64,000 bases of DNA from Hydractinia symbiolongicarpus (GCF_029227915.1 NC_079882.1:29626001-29690000), one strand, 5' to 3'; positions 46,107 to 56,245 are shown, counted from the first letter of the stretch. Notes: a model not told the origin generated them from the sequence alone. A program made the numbers and translations.

Positions 46107-47301
46107 TTCGACCAAATATAGGCCAAGATTATACATACCCTTATAGTGATTAATGAGGTCTTAAGGTCATGCTGAGTCATGAGGTCATGCTGGTTTTGAG
46201 GTTGTTCTGGGATGGTGGGTGGTATGGTATGTTTTGGATATCTGTCACATGTCTGATGGTATGCTCTGCATGCTTGACTGGTGATTTGATATCTGACACA
46301 TATCCGATGGTATGCATAGGAGATGGTTTGATGGTATGCAGGGGATTGTACCCGGCAGGTAAAGCAGGCCGGGTATGCCTCACAATAGGCTTATTATTCA
46401 GGTCAAGCCGTATACCGATCATTGGGTTGGCTGGTGCAATCAGAATACTGTTGTTTTACCCTACAATTATACCTATGCGCAGGTTCATGGGTAACATGTA
46501 CACGTGGTGCATTACAACAAAGTTCACTGGAGTTCTAGCATATTGCAATACCTTCTGGATTCGGTGATATCATAACTTACGTGCATGGCCTCAATTTTTT
46601 GCAACAAAATTTGCCTTGCCGTGTAGTTGTCTGCATTGGATCCGATTAATGATGCTTTGGTCCCTGCCTGCGATCCTAGTAACAGCACCACGTAAACCCT
46701 GATGCTCTCGGATAGCTTGGTCAGGCCCTCCGACGTTAGACCTTAGCTGGTTGGCATAATGAATTTAGCCCAATCGCCATCGACTTGGGGCCACCATTTT
46801 CCGTTGGTGAGTGACAACATAACAGCTTTAAATCATACAAAGCGTTAGGATCTGCACCATATTCCCCACATATTTGGGCGTATCCCGAGGTTGATTAGGG
46901 ATTTTTATACTGGGAGAACCCATCATCATACGCCATGGGGACCTTCATACTTGCCAGAATACGACGCATGTGGTAGTACACATGGAATTTGAAGATAGAG
47001 TTAATAAGTACCGAGCCTGTCATGTGCTTGGCACATATGCCTAAGGCTGTGGTCACACAATAGGTGGCGAAATTTACCTGTATATTCCAGTTAGGGTTGT
47101 TGCCCACCCTAATTGAACGGGGTCATCAAGGTAGGTTGTTATAACCTTGATAGCATACTTGGTGAATTCGGAAAAAACCACAGAAATATGGGAATCTGTA
47201 CTCACGTATAGGTCCTGGTGCTCCAAATTTGTAACACTAAGTTCCCATTCTCCCCTGTTACTTTTGTACTTTGCCTTGGGGTTGTATTTGTGTATGTTCA
47301 T
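46100..47301 (-). pseudogene. Conserved Polinton structural-type protein with C-terminal TM, left unit
   Basis: ATG 47301 (MNIHKYNPKAKYK) opens about 400 codons broken by several frameshifts and stops. Landmarks shared with the right copy: AKHMTGSVL...FKFHVYYH.RRIL, LTKLSESIRVYVVLL, LNNKPIV, repeated HTIK blocks, and a last hydrophobic helix (ITIRVCIILAYIW) before TAA at 46100. Beta-rich body plus a C-terminal anchor suggests a virion surface or minor structural role, but no diagnostic motif is seen. Confidence 0.65.
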
Positions 47302-47329
47302 ATCCTTTTTTTAAAAAAAGGGATATGAA
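47297..47329. promoter_or_regulatory. 33-bp palindrome spanning two divergent start codons, left unit
   Basis: Arms TTCATATCC + T7 and A7 + GGGATATGAA are complementary except for one extra G. The left arm carries the start codon of the minus gene (47301). The right arm carries that of the plus gene (47325). The equivalent site in the right unit (56241-56270) is also a palindrome with different bases. Confidence 0.85.
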
Positions 47330-47996
47330 ACAACTGTACATTACAAATATCGAGAAACCCACGATATTTGAGGACTACCTGGGGCAGGACACTCGCATAG
47401 CCCTGAAATCAATAACTACAAGGCCGGGGTGGCTGAATCTATACAGCAACAACGACATCACCATCAGGAAAGTGAGGCCTGACCAGAGGGTGACTCGTAT
47501 CGAGATTATGAATGGTTTGTACGGGATCGAGGACATCTCGGCAATTGTCAACAGCCAGGCAGGGGACAAGATTAAAATATTTGTGCTAAAAAACGGCTAG
47601 TGCAGACTCCGCGTCAGCGAGGGGTACTCGGTGGGGATTCATCGATCATTGCAGGAGCTCCTAGGTCTACCCTATGACCCCGCAAAAAAGTATTCTATGA
47701 AGGGTGACTACGAAGCCTTATACAGGACCGATACTTACCAAAGTCTAAGACTTTTTTATCCCCAGTTGGATGAGGACGATTGCCTATTGGATGGTAAAAA
47801 GTCTAAAATTCTAGCCCTGCTTGCCACTAAGGAGCTAAACGCTTGGGGAGACATGTTAACTTGGAGTTTTGATACGCCTGTTTACCTTCCACTGAAGGGT
47901 AGCACAGATCGTCTTGAATTTATGTTCACGGATGTCTACCATCATGAAAAGAACGTGACGTTTTTCAATATAACTATGTGCATTCTAATGGAATAG
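47325..47996 (+). pseudogene. Putative minor capsid/vertex-like protein, left unit
   Basis: ATG 47325 opens 223 residues in one frame with a single in-frame TAG at 47598. Beta-rich, with TIFEDYLGQDTRIAL near the start, DEDDCLLDGKKSKILALL in the middle and KNVTFFNITM near the end. The right unit has a shortened homologue at 56266-56610. A single jelly-roll penton-type protein is my best guess from size, composition and position beside the other structural genes. Confidence 0.5.
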
Positions 47997-48028
47997 AGAT
48001 CTATGGTATCAGCTAAATTTATCCGAGT

Positions 48029-48236
48029 TTGCCGAGTGCACCTGCGCAAGGCTCTGATCAGGATGAGGTGCAGGTTTTTAGGCTTAAAAAGATAGAGGAA
48101 ATAGAACAATATCTCCGGGATGAAATAAAGGAGCGGAATAGATTTAAATTCAAGTGGGTCAGGATGTGCGAGCATGGATTGCTTGGCGTGAGTGTTATCA
48201 CGTCGGGGCTTGTGATAGGAGCAATGGCCCCAGGCA
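48029..48236 (+). pseudogene. Truncated basic coiled-coil/TM protein at the unit junction
   Basis: The frame has a charged helical stretch (RLKKIEEIEQYLRDEIKERN) and then a hydrophobic Gly-rich segment (GLLGVSVITSGLVIGAMA). It has no in-frame ATG (stop at 48014). At about 48237 it runs directly into sequence homologous to the 5' part of polB (36145 onward), creating an artificial fused frame to 48529. I read it as the last gene of the left unit, cut at the fusion point. Confidence 0.65.
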
Positions 48237-51145
48237 TGCCAAACAACTCAAGGTCAACATTAGGGTCTTTGAATCCAAGGCAAACTTTGAAAAGGCACCA
48301 TGGCGACTCGTCTATGGGCAAGAGCAGTATAAAAAGGGGTTGGACAATATCAATCTTCAAGGATCTAGGCGTGCTGAATCAGCACTGGGAATGTGAGGCA
48401 TGCAAACAATGGTTTAACGATGTCTGGAATCTCACGCGGCACAAGTGGAACGAATGCGAATACAATCATTTGCAAAGGAGGCAAGGTCAAACGTATGCCG
48501 GGCAAGGCAGAGAAGGTCTTTTACGATGAGGGTTTCAGTTATAACGCCTCAAAATGGATCGAATACATGTCAAAGGAAGCCGGAAGACATATTCATCATG
48601 CGCTCTGTGGACATGGCGGTGAGCGCGTTATACGTGATGGTAAGAAGGAGTGGATAGTGGACGGGTATGAGCCTATTTCAAAGACCGTTTACGAGTACAA
48701 CGGCTGCAGGTGGCATGGCTTTCCCTGTCTATCCAGTGAAACCAAGGCGGACGAGAATCATTACAAGGTAACCTTGTCTAAGGAAAGGATGATACAAGAA
48801 CAGGGGTACAACCTCGTCACAGCCTAGGAATGCGAGAAGCCCCAAAAAACCAGGAGGTACTTTATGAGAGAATTCAGGCCATATCCCCACTATATCGTTT
48901 TTGATTTTGAGACCCTTTTACTACCGTTAAATTACCAGCAAACCTCTGATGTGACATACCTTTCGAGACATATTCCCATAAGTGTTGGCATTGCCAATAG
49001 TTTGAATGGAGACCCGACGTTAATAGAGCACAAAGGCCCCAAGGTTTTGGTTAAAGAGTTTGAGGAGGAGCGGGAAAAGAGACATGCACTCATTGTGAAA
49101 GAAGTCGACAGAATGCACCCGAAGCCCTACGATTTTGATGTGTTATCCAAAAAGAAGCGCGAGTTGTGGGATGAGTGGGTAAGCCAAGTAGCTGTAATAG
49201 GGTTTAACAGCGGCAAGTACGACATCAACCTGATCAAGCGGTATTTTGTCGAAGAACTTCCACAAGTGTGTAGTACGATAAAGGTGGCGAAAAAAGATAA
49301 CGACGATAACGAAGGTTTAAATTTCTCGATATCAAAAATTTCCTTGCTCCTGGTCTAAGCTATGACGGTTGGTGCAGGTCGTTGGAATGTAAGCTGCAGA
49401 AGCTTTTATTTCCATATGAATGATTGACGAGCCATGACAAGTTGAACCATGTCGGGCCTGTCGCGCACGAGGACCTCTATAGCCGTCTAAGAGTTAAAAA
49501 CATGCTATATAATGAAGAGTACGAGACATTCCGCGCTGACTTTTACAGACGAGGCTGCGTTACTATGATGGACTGGCTGCGCGAGTACAACCTAGCCGAT
49601 GTGGAACCGTTCATTGAAGCCGTGGGCAAAACGAGGTTGCAGTATTACGATGACGAGATAATATTTTGAAAGATGCGGTGAGTATTCCAGGCGTATCGAT
49701 GCGCTACGTATTGAACACGTCTCTACGACTGATCCCTAATTTGGAGTTATATGCCCCGGGGGGACCCTGCAGGCACAAGTGCGAAGACTCATGTTTTGGC
49801 AAAACTTGTAAGGCCTATAAAGAGGTACGTAAAGCATGTGAAAAATGGAACCAAACAAATGCAAGACCATTCTAGGCTACGACGCAAACATGCTCTACTA
49901 AAGTACCCTGACGCCAGCCTTTCCGTGTGGGAAGAAAAAACTGATCAAAGTATCTACACCGACATTGGAACACAATATCGAGATACTAACACGAGGTGTG
50001 CGAGAGGGTTCGCTCTTTGGGTTTGCGCAAGTTGATAATGAGGTACCTGAAAATTTGCGTGAAAAGTCTAAAATGTCTCCACTGTTGTAGTGAAAGAAAT
50101 ACCTGACGATCAAATTCCTGAGCACATGCACGAATACTTGAAAAATACAGGGCGAAAGCGTGTACCTGGAACACGTAAGCTCGTGGGATTAATGAAAACC
50201 AAAAAGATCCTACTGTATATCCCCGTGCTGAAATGGTACCTTGACCATGGGCTAAGGATGACTGCTTTTCACCAGCTCCTCAAGTACACCCGAGGTAACC
50301 CCTTTGCATGGTTCCCGAAGGAGATTGCCGATGCACGACGACAGGGCGATAAAGACCCAGACAAACGTATTACAGGGGATACGACAAAGCTAAAGGGCAA
50401 CTCGTTCTACGGCAAAATGATTGAGGACCTAGCAAGGCACGCAAATACTACGTTCACGAGGGATAAAAAGGAGGTTGATGCAGCCCTCCGAAGTCCATAC
50501 CTCGAAAACCTCGAAGAAATCGGGGATGCGTATGAAGTAAGAAGGGGCAAACACAAGTATACTATCGATAGAGCTTACCAGTGTGGTATCGCGGTATATC
50601 AACTCGCAAAGTTGCGCATTCTCGAATTTTACTACGATTTTCTGGATAAGTATGTGAATCGTCGAGATTTCGAATACATCTACACTGACACTGACAGTGC
50701 CTTTTTTGCCATCTCCGGGGAAGAGTTGTAGGATGTCGTTCGCCCCGAACTGCTTGACGAGTATGACAAGGTCGTAAAAAACTAGCTCGTCACTGATAAG
50801 TACTCAAGTCGAACGGGAGGGCTATTTAAAGCGGAATTCATCGGGTTTCGGATGATTGCCCTGACAGCCAATTGCTATTTTGTGGATGGTAAAGCTGGCA
50901 CGAAATTTTCTTGTAAGGGCATGTCGAAGAAACAAAATGCCGTGACTTGGTCTAGGTACCTGGGTACGTTAAGGGGTGGTCTAGATATAGCCAAAAACGT
51001 AGGTTTTTGGGTACAAAACCAGGGTATGGTTACCTATGAACAGAATAAGCTCGGTTTATCAGCGTTCTACGATAGGGTTGTACACGTACCTCCCCGCTTG
51101 TGGTTTAATTGCCTATTCAGAAATGTTGTAAGTATTTTTGAATAA
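48237..51145 (+). pseudogene. polB: Protein-primed DNA polymerase B, right copy
   Basis: Homology to the left copy begins at 48237 and continues through a Cys/His finger (CEACKQWF...NLTRH), the Vsr-like region, DFETL, FNSGKYD, YNLAD, KLKGNSFYG and DTDS. Amino-acid identity looks near 80% over well-aligned parts. Breaks differ from the left copy. There are in-frame stops near 48825, 49422, 50729 and 50785, and frameshifts near 49320 and 49665. A deletion of roughly 40 codons between about 49835 and 49855 removes the region before PolA. The C-terminus after the KFSCKGMS motif differs from the left copy. Confidence 0.92.
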
Positions 51146-51170
51146 CGAGGGTTTCTAAAAGCTGTCCAAA

Positions 51171-51196
51171 GTTTTGTAAGGCTTCCTTCACAAAAC
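51171..51196. promoter_or_regulatory. Hairpin upstream of the right HNH gene
   Basis: GTTTTGTAAGG (51171-51181) and CCTTCACAAAAC (51185-51196) pair with one bulge and end 10 bp before ATG 51206. It occupies the same position relative to its gene as the 43488-43519 hairpin does in the left unit, although the sequences and gene orientation differ. Confidence 0.65.
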
Positions 51197-51205
51197 AAAA
51201 ACAAT

Positions 51206-51697
51206 ATGGAGGGGACCAGGAAATGCACGAACTGTAAGCAAACCCTACCACCATACAACTTCAAGATGATCCAACGTAACGGACAACGAACAAGGCAATG
51301 CATCAAATGTTGCGATAATAAGAATTCATGATGGGAACATACCAAATGCCCGCACAAAAAACAAAGACGGTATTGCCCCATATGCGATCCCCTAGTTTAT
51401 CGTAACCTTACTTTGAACAGGATTCATAATGCTCTCAATAATGATACAGAGATATCATCCAAAGAATATCTGGGGTGTGATATTGTTACATTCATGAAGC
51501 AATCCAAACACAGTTTAGGGGCGGGATGAACTGGGGGCAGGCAGTGGGAGTTCGATTACAAGATACCAATAAAATACAGACAGGATGGAGAATATCCTAG
51601 CGAGGAAGAACAATTGAAAAGACTACAGTACACTAACATACAACCCATGTGGGTTGCAGATAATCAAACTAAAGGTAATCGATATATCTCCGAGTAG
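51206..51697 (+). pseudogene. Zinc-ribbon + HNH endonuclease gene, right unit
   Basis: One frame of 163 codons from ATG with two in-frame TGA stops and no frameshift. C-x2-C/C-x2-C ribbon (KCTNCK...CIKCC), one further Cys/His module (KCPHKKQRRYCPIC), then the HNH-like end (WEFDYKIPIKY, LQYTNIQPMW, KGNRYIS). The His of the usual D-H pair is Tyr here, whereas the left copy has DH. It lacks the long Cys/His repeat array of the left copy and lies on the opposite strand relative to polB. Confidence 0.75.
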
Positions 51698-51719
51698 AAT
51701 GTAGTCCAGCGCAGTTGAT

Positions 51720-51752
51720 CAAACACACTTGTTATAAATGGAAGTGTGTTTG
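51720..51752. promoter_or_regulatory. Perfect 11-bp-arm hairpin with TATAAAT loop
   Basis: CAAACACACTT (51720-51730) and AAGTGTGTTTG (51742-51752) enclose GTTATAAATGG, in the gap between the HNH stop (51697) and the next frame. The loop is TATA-like on the plus strand and includes an ATG at 51738. Confidence 0.75.
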
Positions 51753-52302
51753 TATATTATGGTAATTCTACCCTATATGATAGTACTACTATTCTACCTA
51801 AAATTTCAACATTTAATAAAGAGAATGACACAGCTTGCACAAGTTTTTTTGACTCTGCAGAAGCAGGCTTTAAACATGTGGAGAAGCCTACCGATAAACG
51901 CCAGGCTCTGAAAGAAGCCCTGCGTAAGGGCAAAGGACATCTTTTACCAAAGAATTGTACAGAAGGATTTGTAGCCCCGATGAGGCCATTGAAAAGGTCC
52001 ATAACGACTTCGTCCAGCGTGAGCTTCAAGAAAAAGGGGAGAGAACTGCCAAGGCTTTAACTACCCACTTGGTTAACCTGTATACGAACCTTGTTGGAAA
52101 TTTCGTGGATACCGACAATGCTAAGGACCTCCGAAAAGATATCGAAGAAGACCCTATTATTCGAGACGCCGTGGCAGACCTTGGTATTCTCGTGTACTGT
52201 AGAATTGGCAGGTGTTTAGCGCCTATCTTGGTGGTTGGGCATACAGCCCGGTATATGAGCAAAAAATATGACGGATCGGAGGCTAGCGTGAAAGATCCTT
52301 GA
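51746..52302 (+). pseudogene. Uncharacterised Polinton protein, frameshifted
   Basis: Two overlapping frames (51746-52060 and 51955-52302) join near 51965. The first has DSAEAGFKHVEKPTDKRQAL and basic KGKGHLLPK. The second is helical and charged, with a weak hydrophobic end (LAPILVVGHTARYM). The only nearby ATG (51738) is out of frame with the first part, so the start is damaged. No counterpart is recognised in the left unit. Function unknown. Confidence 0.5.
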
Positions 52303-52354
52303 GGATCAGGATGGTGAATTTATCTTATAGCCTTTCAGAGCTATAAGATAAATT
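52294..52354. promoter_or_regulatory. Two consecutive perfect hairpins before the TM gene
   Basis: GATCCT/AGGATC (52294-52307) overlaps the stop codon of the preceding gene. It is followed at once by AATTTATCTTATAGC (52317-52331) and GCTATAAGATAAATT (52340-52354), perfect 15-bp arms with an 8-nt loop. The second places TATAAG on both strands. The downstream gene begins about 20 bp later. Confidence 0.85.
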
Positions 52355-52372
52355 GAAGCGTCTAAGTAAGTC

Positions 52373-52668
52373 ATAGCCAAGAAGAACGAAGGTCGTGTTG
52401 CTGCTGGCAAGAGACTTGCGGAATGAAATCGTAGGAACAAGGAAAACTTTACAGAAGAACTTGGGTAAAAGCTCTTCATCAGATGATCAGGAACCTGCAT
52501 CAAGTTCCATACAATCAATCTACATCTACAGCGTAGGTGCATTTGCCGTTTTTGCAGCAGGGGTTGGGGGTATAGTACAGATTACGGGACAAATCTCAGA
52601 ATCCCGCACCTCAGCAGGGGAAACAGGGCAAAACTCAACCTCAAATCGATATTTTCCGAATGCATTAA
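52373..52668 (+). pseudogene. Small basic single-TM Polinton protein, right copy
   Basis: Homologue of the left gene at 39278. The likely original start is now ATA (52373), followed by a basic stretch (KKNEGRVAAGKRLAE), a stop and frameshifts. The hydrophobic helix IYIYSVGAFAVFAAGVG comes next, and the C-terminus ends at TAA 52666. Function unknown. Confidence 0.6.
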
Positions 52669-52672
52669 ATAA

Positions 52673-52951
52673 ATGGCTACAAGCAAAGCACACATGGAAA
52701 GTAACATCAGCTCTAAAGAGAAGGAAATTTTGGACATGTTGTATGAAATCGTGATCAATCTAGGTTTTACCCTCGAGTATGCCCACGCAGGGAAAAAATT
52801 CCTTGGAATTACAAGGCCCTCTACCAAGATGGATACCAACGACGTCCTCAAAATGGTGGGGTATTTTTCTGCAGGGAGAGCTAGTCATGAGATGGCGGTA
52901 AAACGTGGGTGGATTCCCCCGGCATCGTGCCAAAGAAATAAATGGAGGTAG
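52673..52951 (+). CDS. Small conserved Polinton protein, right copy (intact)
   Basis: 92 residues from ATG, 4 bp after the preceding stop. Helical N-terminus (SSKEKEILDMLYEIVINLGF), then the conserved block GKKFLGITRPSTKMD, LKMVGYFSAGRASHEMAVKR and a basic end. Its last codons overlap the start of the ATPase gene (ATG 52942). The left homologue is frameshifted. Unknown function; possibly a packaging or DNA-associated partner, given its place next to the ATPase. Confidence 0.65.
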   Translation: MATSKAHMESNISSKEKEILDMLYEIVINLGFTLEYAHAGKKFLGITRPSTKMDTNDVLKMVGYFSAGRASHEMAVKRGWIPPASCQRNKWR

Positions 52952-53517
52952 ACCCCATAAGAATCGATAGAGAAATTAAAGGTACCCAGCAAGACGAAAA
53001 TTACTTGCGTCTCTATACCCTATTTTCCCACGATATTGTGCCTCGGTACGCCGAGATTTTAAAAATACCCATCAAGGCACCCTTCTTTAATCCTGACCCT
53101 TGCCCCATTTCTCGGGAAAAGGCACTACTAATCAAAAGGTATCCTCATAGATCCCTAAGGGCCAGCTGTTTAAATGGATTTAAAAATTGTCGTCGTTGCT
53201 GGCGGGTGAAGAGAGTTTGTTTGTCGTCGACGACTGTATAGCCAACGAGAGCCTTGACAAGCGGTGACAGTCCTTACTTGAGCTTGCCATCAGCGGTAGA
53301 CATGGGAAGCATAGCTTGTGGCTACTCACGCAGTCATACACTGCTTTACCCAAAAATTTGAGGAGACAAAATAACAGCTCTTCCACATGAGCGTTCAGAT
53401 ATGAAAATGATAGGCGAAGAAACCAACTTTATTTCCGACTGGGGCGAGATCAAGGCTGGGCTGAAAAAATCCAAGCATGCGTGTTTGTACGTGAGGCTGG
53501 AAAATCCTAGGACTTAG
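52942..53517 (+). pseudogene. FtsK/HerA (A32-like) DNA-packaging ATPase remnant
   Basis: Starts at an ATG overlapping the previous gene. From about 53165 another frame shows a Walker-B-like ESLFVVDDC, the LLELAISGRHGKHSLW segment and LLTQSYTALPKNLRRQ (sensor/Arg-finger-like region), then KKSKHACLYVR before TAG at 53515. Stops and frameshifts break it. A Walker A P-loop is not visible; the short N-terminal frame suggests it was deleted. The family pumps viral DNA into capsids. Only the right unit has it. Confidence 0.75.
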
Positions 53518-53563
53518 AAAATCCTCGATTGAAAACCCCTGGGCTCGGTCCTCATATATTAAA

Positions 53564-54421
53564 ATGTCTTCACAACTTTTGCTTTTCAACACAGTACCCG
53601 CAGGAGCCATCGAGACTCTATTTAACAAACAAAATCAGCCTCTGCTTAAACGTGCCGATCTGGGCAGGCTTTTGGGTATTGCTGACATAGTGCGCAATTT
53701 TCAATATTTGACGGAAGAAGCTATAACAAGACAAGAAATTATACGAAAAAGTGAAGGGAGTGCCACCCTACCCCGGTCGGGTATGCTAAGGGGAGGGAAA
53801 AATCCACATGACGTCTTCGTTACATTTCCATGCGCCCTAGGGATTGTTGTCAAATCAAGAAAGCCTAAGGCCGTAGCTATGACAAAATGGTTGGCTGGGA
53901 AGGGGGTGGAAAGATTGGAGGATGAGCTGAATGAGCATCGTCAAGCCCTCGAGGACAGGGATATAGCCCTGGCACTCCTTGAGGATGATCTAGATGACAG
54001 AGGCAAGCAGCTCGTGGTGATGGGAGATGAACTTGAGGACAGAGATCGACAACTTGTGGCACAGGCCCAGGAAAATACAAGGCTTCAGGAACGATATGTA
54101 CCACGTGCCCACGATACCAGGAAAGACAACTTTATTATAATCCATCGTAAGCACAGCACACAGGACGGCAACGAGTACCATCATCTTCCCTATTACTGCA
54201 CGCGTGTTCAGAGGCGCAACATCAAGACCAAGAAATGGTGGTTCAGGGACAATTACCCAAACGAGGATATTGTCGTTATAGATAATGCCAATGGCATACA
54301 CGCGCTTAATAGGTTTAAAGAGGATGGACATGTGGAGCGTTACCGGTACCATTTCAGGTTTATTGACCTTACTCGAGATGACCTATACGATCTGGGTGTT
54401 CCGGCACTGGAGGTAGCTTGA
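53564..54421 (+). CDS. BRO-N-like protein with coiled coil (intact)
   Basis: 285 residues from ATG 53564, with a TATATTAAA-like box just upstream. The N-terminal 110 residues fit the BRO-N fold of viral DNA-binding proteins (FNKQNQPLLKRADLGRLLGI, FPCALGIVVKSRKPKA). A coiled-coil linker follows, with near-repeats (EDRDIALALLEDDLDDRGKQ). A C-terminal domain (FIIIHRK, YYCTRVQRRNI, IDNANGIHALNRF) resembles that of BRO/T5ORF172-type proteins. It is the longest intact frame in the element. It ends exactly where the truncated coiled-coil/TM gene begins, so a deletion breakpoint lies here. DNA binding and regulation are inferred. Confidence 0.75.
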   Translation: MSSQLLLFNTVPAGAIETLFNKQNQPLLKRADLGRLLGIADIVRNFQYLTEEAITRQEIIRKSEGSATLPRSGMLRGGKNPHDVFVTFPCALGIVVKSRKPKAVAMTKWLAGKGVERLEDELNEHRQALEDRDIALALLEDDLDDRGKQLVVMGDELEDRDRQLVAQAQENTRLQERYVPRAHDTRKDNFIIIHRKHSTQDGNEYHHLPYYCTRVQRRNIKTKKWWFRDNYPNEDIVVIDNANGIHALNRFKEDGHVERYRYHFRFIDLTRDDLYDLGVPALEVA

Positions 54422-55014
54422 AGCAACTGAAAAGCAAAATGGTTTCATATGATACTGAGATCAGCAAAGCAAAAGCCAAAGTGAAACAACTCGAGAAGCA
54501 GAAAGCCAGGGCAACCGAGGGACAACAATCTATCCTTGATAGGGAAATAGCAAAGGTGGAGGAAAAGATTGAAAACGTGGAGGATCAAAAAAAAGCCGCG
54601 CAAGAAGCACAGGGTCTACTTTCCTCCCAAACAGTTAGCCAGTTGAAGGCCATTAAGGAAACCATAATGAAAATTGCTGGAGATGACACGTACTTCCTCA
54701 AAAGCTCAAGATCTTGTTCAAGGAGCAGGGTTTGACTATATGTATAAGTATCGTTTCTGCTATTGGTCTACTGATAAGCACCATCGTACTTACAGTTACA
54801 GGGGGAAGCGATGGAGGTGCCGCAGTAGGAGGGGCCGCAGGGAAAGGGTTTGTAGAGAAACAGTTGGAAAGGCTTGGAAGATTCCTGAAATACTTGGCAA
54901 CCAAGGCGGGTGCTGCGTTGCCCGGGATTATTGATACCTAAGTCTCCTTCTTTTTGAGGGTAGCGGCAACAATTGTCTTTGTTGTGGCCTATTTTGGCAA
55001 GAGGAAAAAAGTCT
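54421..55014 (+). pseudogene. Coiled-coil + membrane protein, right unit (5' truncated)
   Basis: Homologous to the middle and end of the gene at 44799-46096: a coiled coil (KVKQLEKQKAR), then a frameshift near 54705, a hydrophobic helix (IVSAIGLLISTIVLTVTGG), a Gly/Ala hinge, KAGAALPGII, a stop near 54940 and a final hydrophobic stretch ending at TAA 55012. The N-terminal part is missing because the BRO-N gene abuts it. Confidence 0.7.
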
Positions 55015-55039
55015 AATTTGTTGATGAAACACATTAGAC
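55011..55039. terminator. Inverted repeat between convergent genes, right unit
   Basis: GTCTAAT (55011-55017) and ATTAGAC (55033-55039) flank 15 bp. The TAA of the plus gene is in the left arm, and the minus gene's stop (55041-55043) follows the right arm by one base. It corresponds in position to 46090-46106 in the left unit. Confidence 0.55.
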
Positions 55040-55040
55040 C

Positions 55041-56245
55041 TTACTTTAGCCATATGTACGCAATGATGAGCCCTACCCCTGCCGTGATCAATGTGGTTTT
55101 TGTATCCTCGTGTTGGTTTTGACCTTCCTTGAGGGGTGCGGCTGCCGCACCCCTCATGATATCACGGCGAGGTATGGTTTTCACCTCCCTATGTGCTGTT
55201 GGCTTGATAGTATGCCCAGGAGGTGTAGTATGCCTGGGGGCTATAGCCTGCTTAGGTGGTGTTTTGATAGTATGCTTAGGGGGGTGCGGCAGCCGCATGT
55301 TTGATGGTCCGCTCCGTAGGTTTCACAATAGGCTTGTTATTCACGTCACCTTGGACCCCTACGCTTACGTTGGCAGGTGTAATCAGGATATTGTTGTTGT
55401 ACCCCTCAATTTTACCAATCTGCAGACTCATATCAGAAGGCAAAATTCACTGGAGTTGTGGCATATTGGAGCACTGAAATAGCGTTTTATATTGGCCTAC
55501 ATTCTGTTCCCACCGCACCATACTTTGAAATTTCGGCAACAGAATTTGCCTTGCTGTATAGTTGTCATCACAGGAACCGAGTAGGGACATTAGCCTCCGC
55601 CTGCGATCCAAACAACAAGACCACGTAGACGCGAATACTTTCACTCAATTTCGTCAACCCTTCCGACGCCAGACTGTGGCTTGTTGGTATGATGAATTTT
55701 GCATAATCAACATCAGCCTGGGGCCACCATGAACCATTTGTCAGGGAGGACATGACAACTTTGAATTTGTACAAGCTATCAAGATCTGCACCATACTCGC
55801 GGCATACTTGTGCGTATCCGGATGTTGAGTAGGGATTTTTGTATTGATGAAAGCCATCCTTATACGGCATGGGTACCTTCATTTTTGCAAGAATGCGTCT
55901 TATGTGATAGTAAACATGGAATTTGAAGATTGCGTTGACAAGGAGTACGGAGCCCGTCATGTGCTTAGCAGAGATGCCCAAGGCCGTACTTGCGCAATGA
56001 GTTGCGAAATTCACCTGGTTATTCCAGTAGTCCATGGCTTGTCCTGTCCAACCCATTCTGACAGGATCATTCAGCAAATTGGTTGGAATTTTGAGGGCAT
56101 ATTTTGTAAACCCGGGGAATGCCACGGAAATATGTGATTCTGTAGACAAGTACAGGTCCTGATGCTCTAGGTTTGTAATACAAAAGGGCCATTCTCCCCT
56201 GTTTTATTTGTACTTTGCCTTGTGATTGTACGAGTACATGTTCAT
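55041..56245 (-). pseudogene. Conserved Polinton structural-type protein with C-terminal TM, right unit
   Basis: Better preserved than the left copy. It starts at ATG 56245 (MNMYSYNHKAKYK) with an early stop. A long frame follows at 55568-56149 with AKHMTGSVL, FKFHVYYHIRRIL, GSWWPQADVDYAKF and LTKLSESIRVYVVLL. After frameshifts come GKIEGYNNNILITPANVSVG and LNNKPIV-type sequence, Pro/His-rich HTIK repeats, and the terminal helix LITAGVGLIIAYIW. Role unknown; a structural or surface protein is suspected. Confidence 0.65.

Noticed and set aside
55110-55482. Plus-strand frames with LIVCLGGVV-type repeats
   Set aside because: Antisense of the Pro/His-rich HTIK repeat section of the minus-strand structural-type gene.
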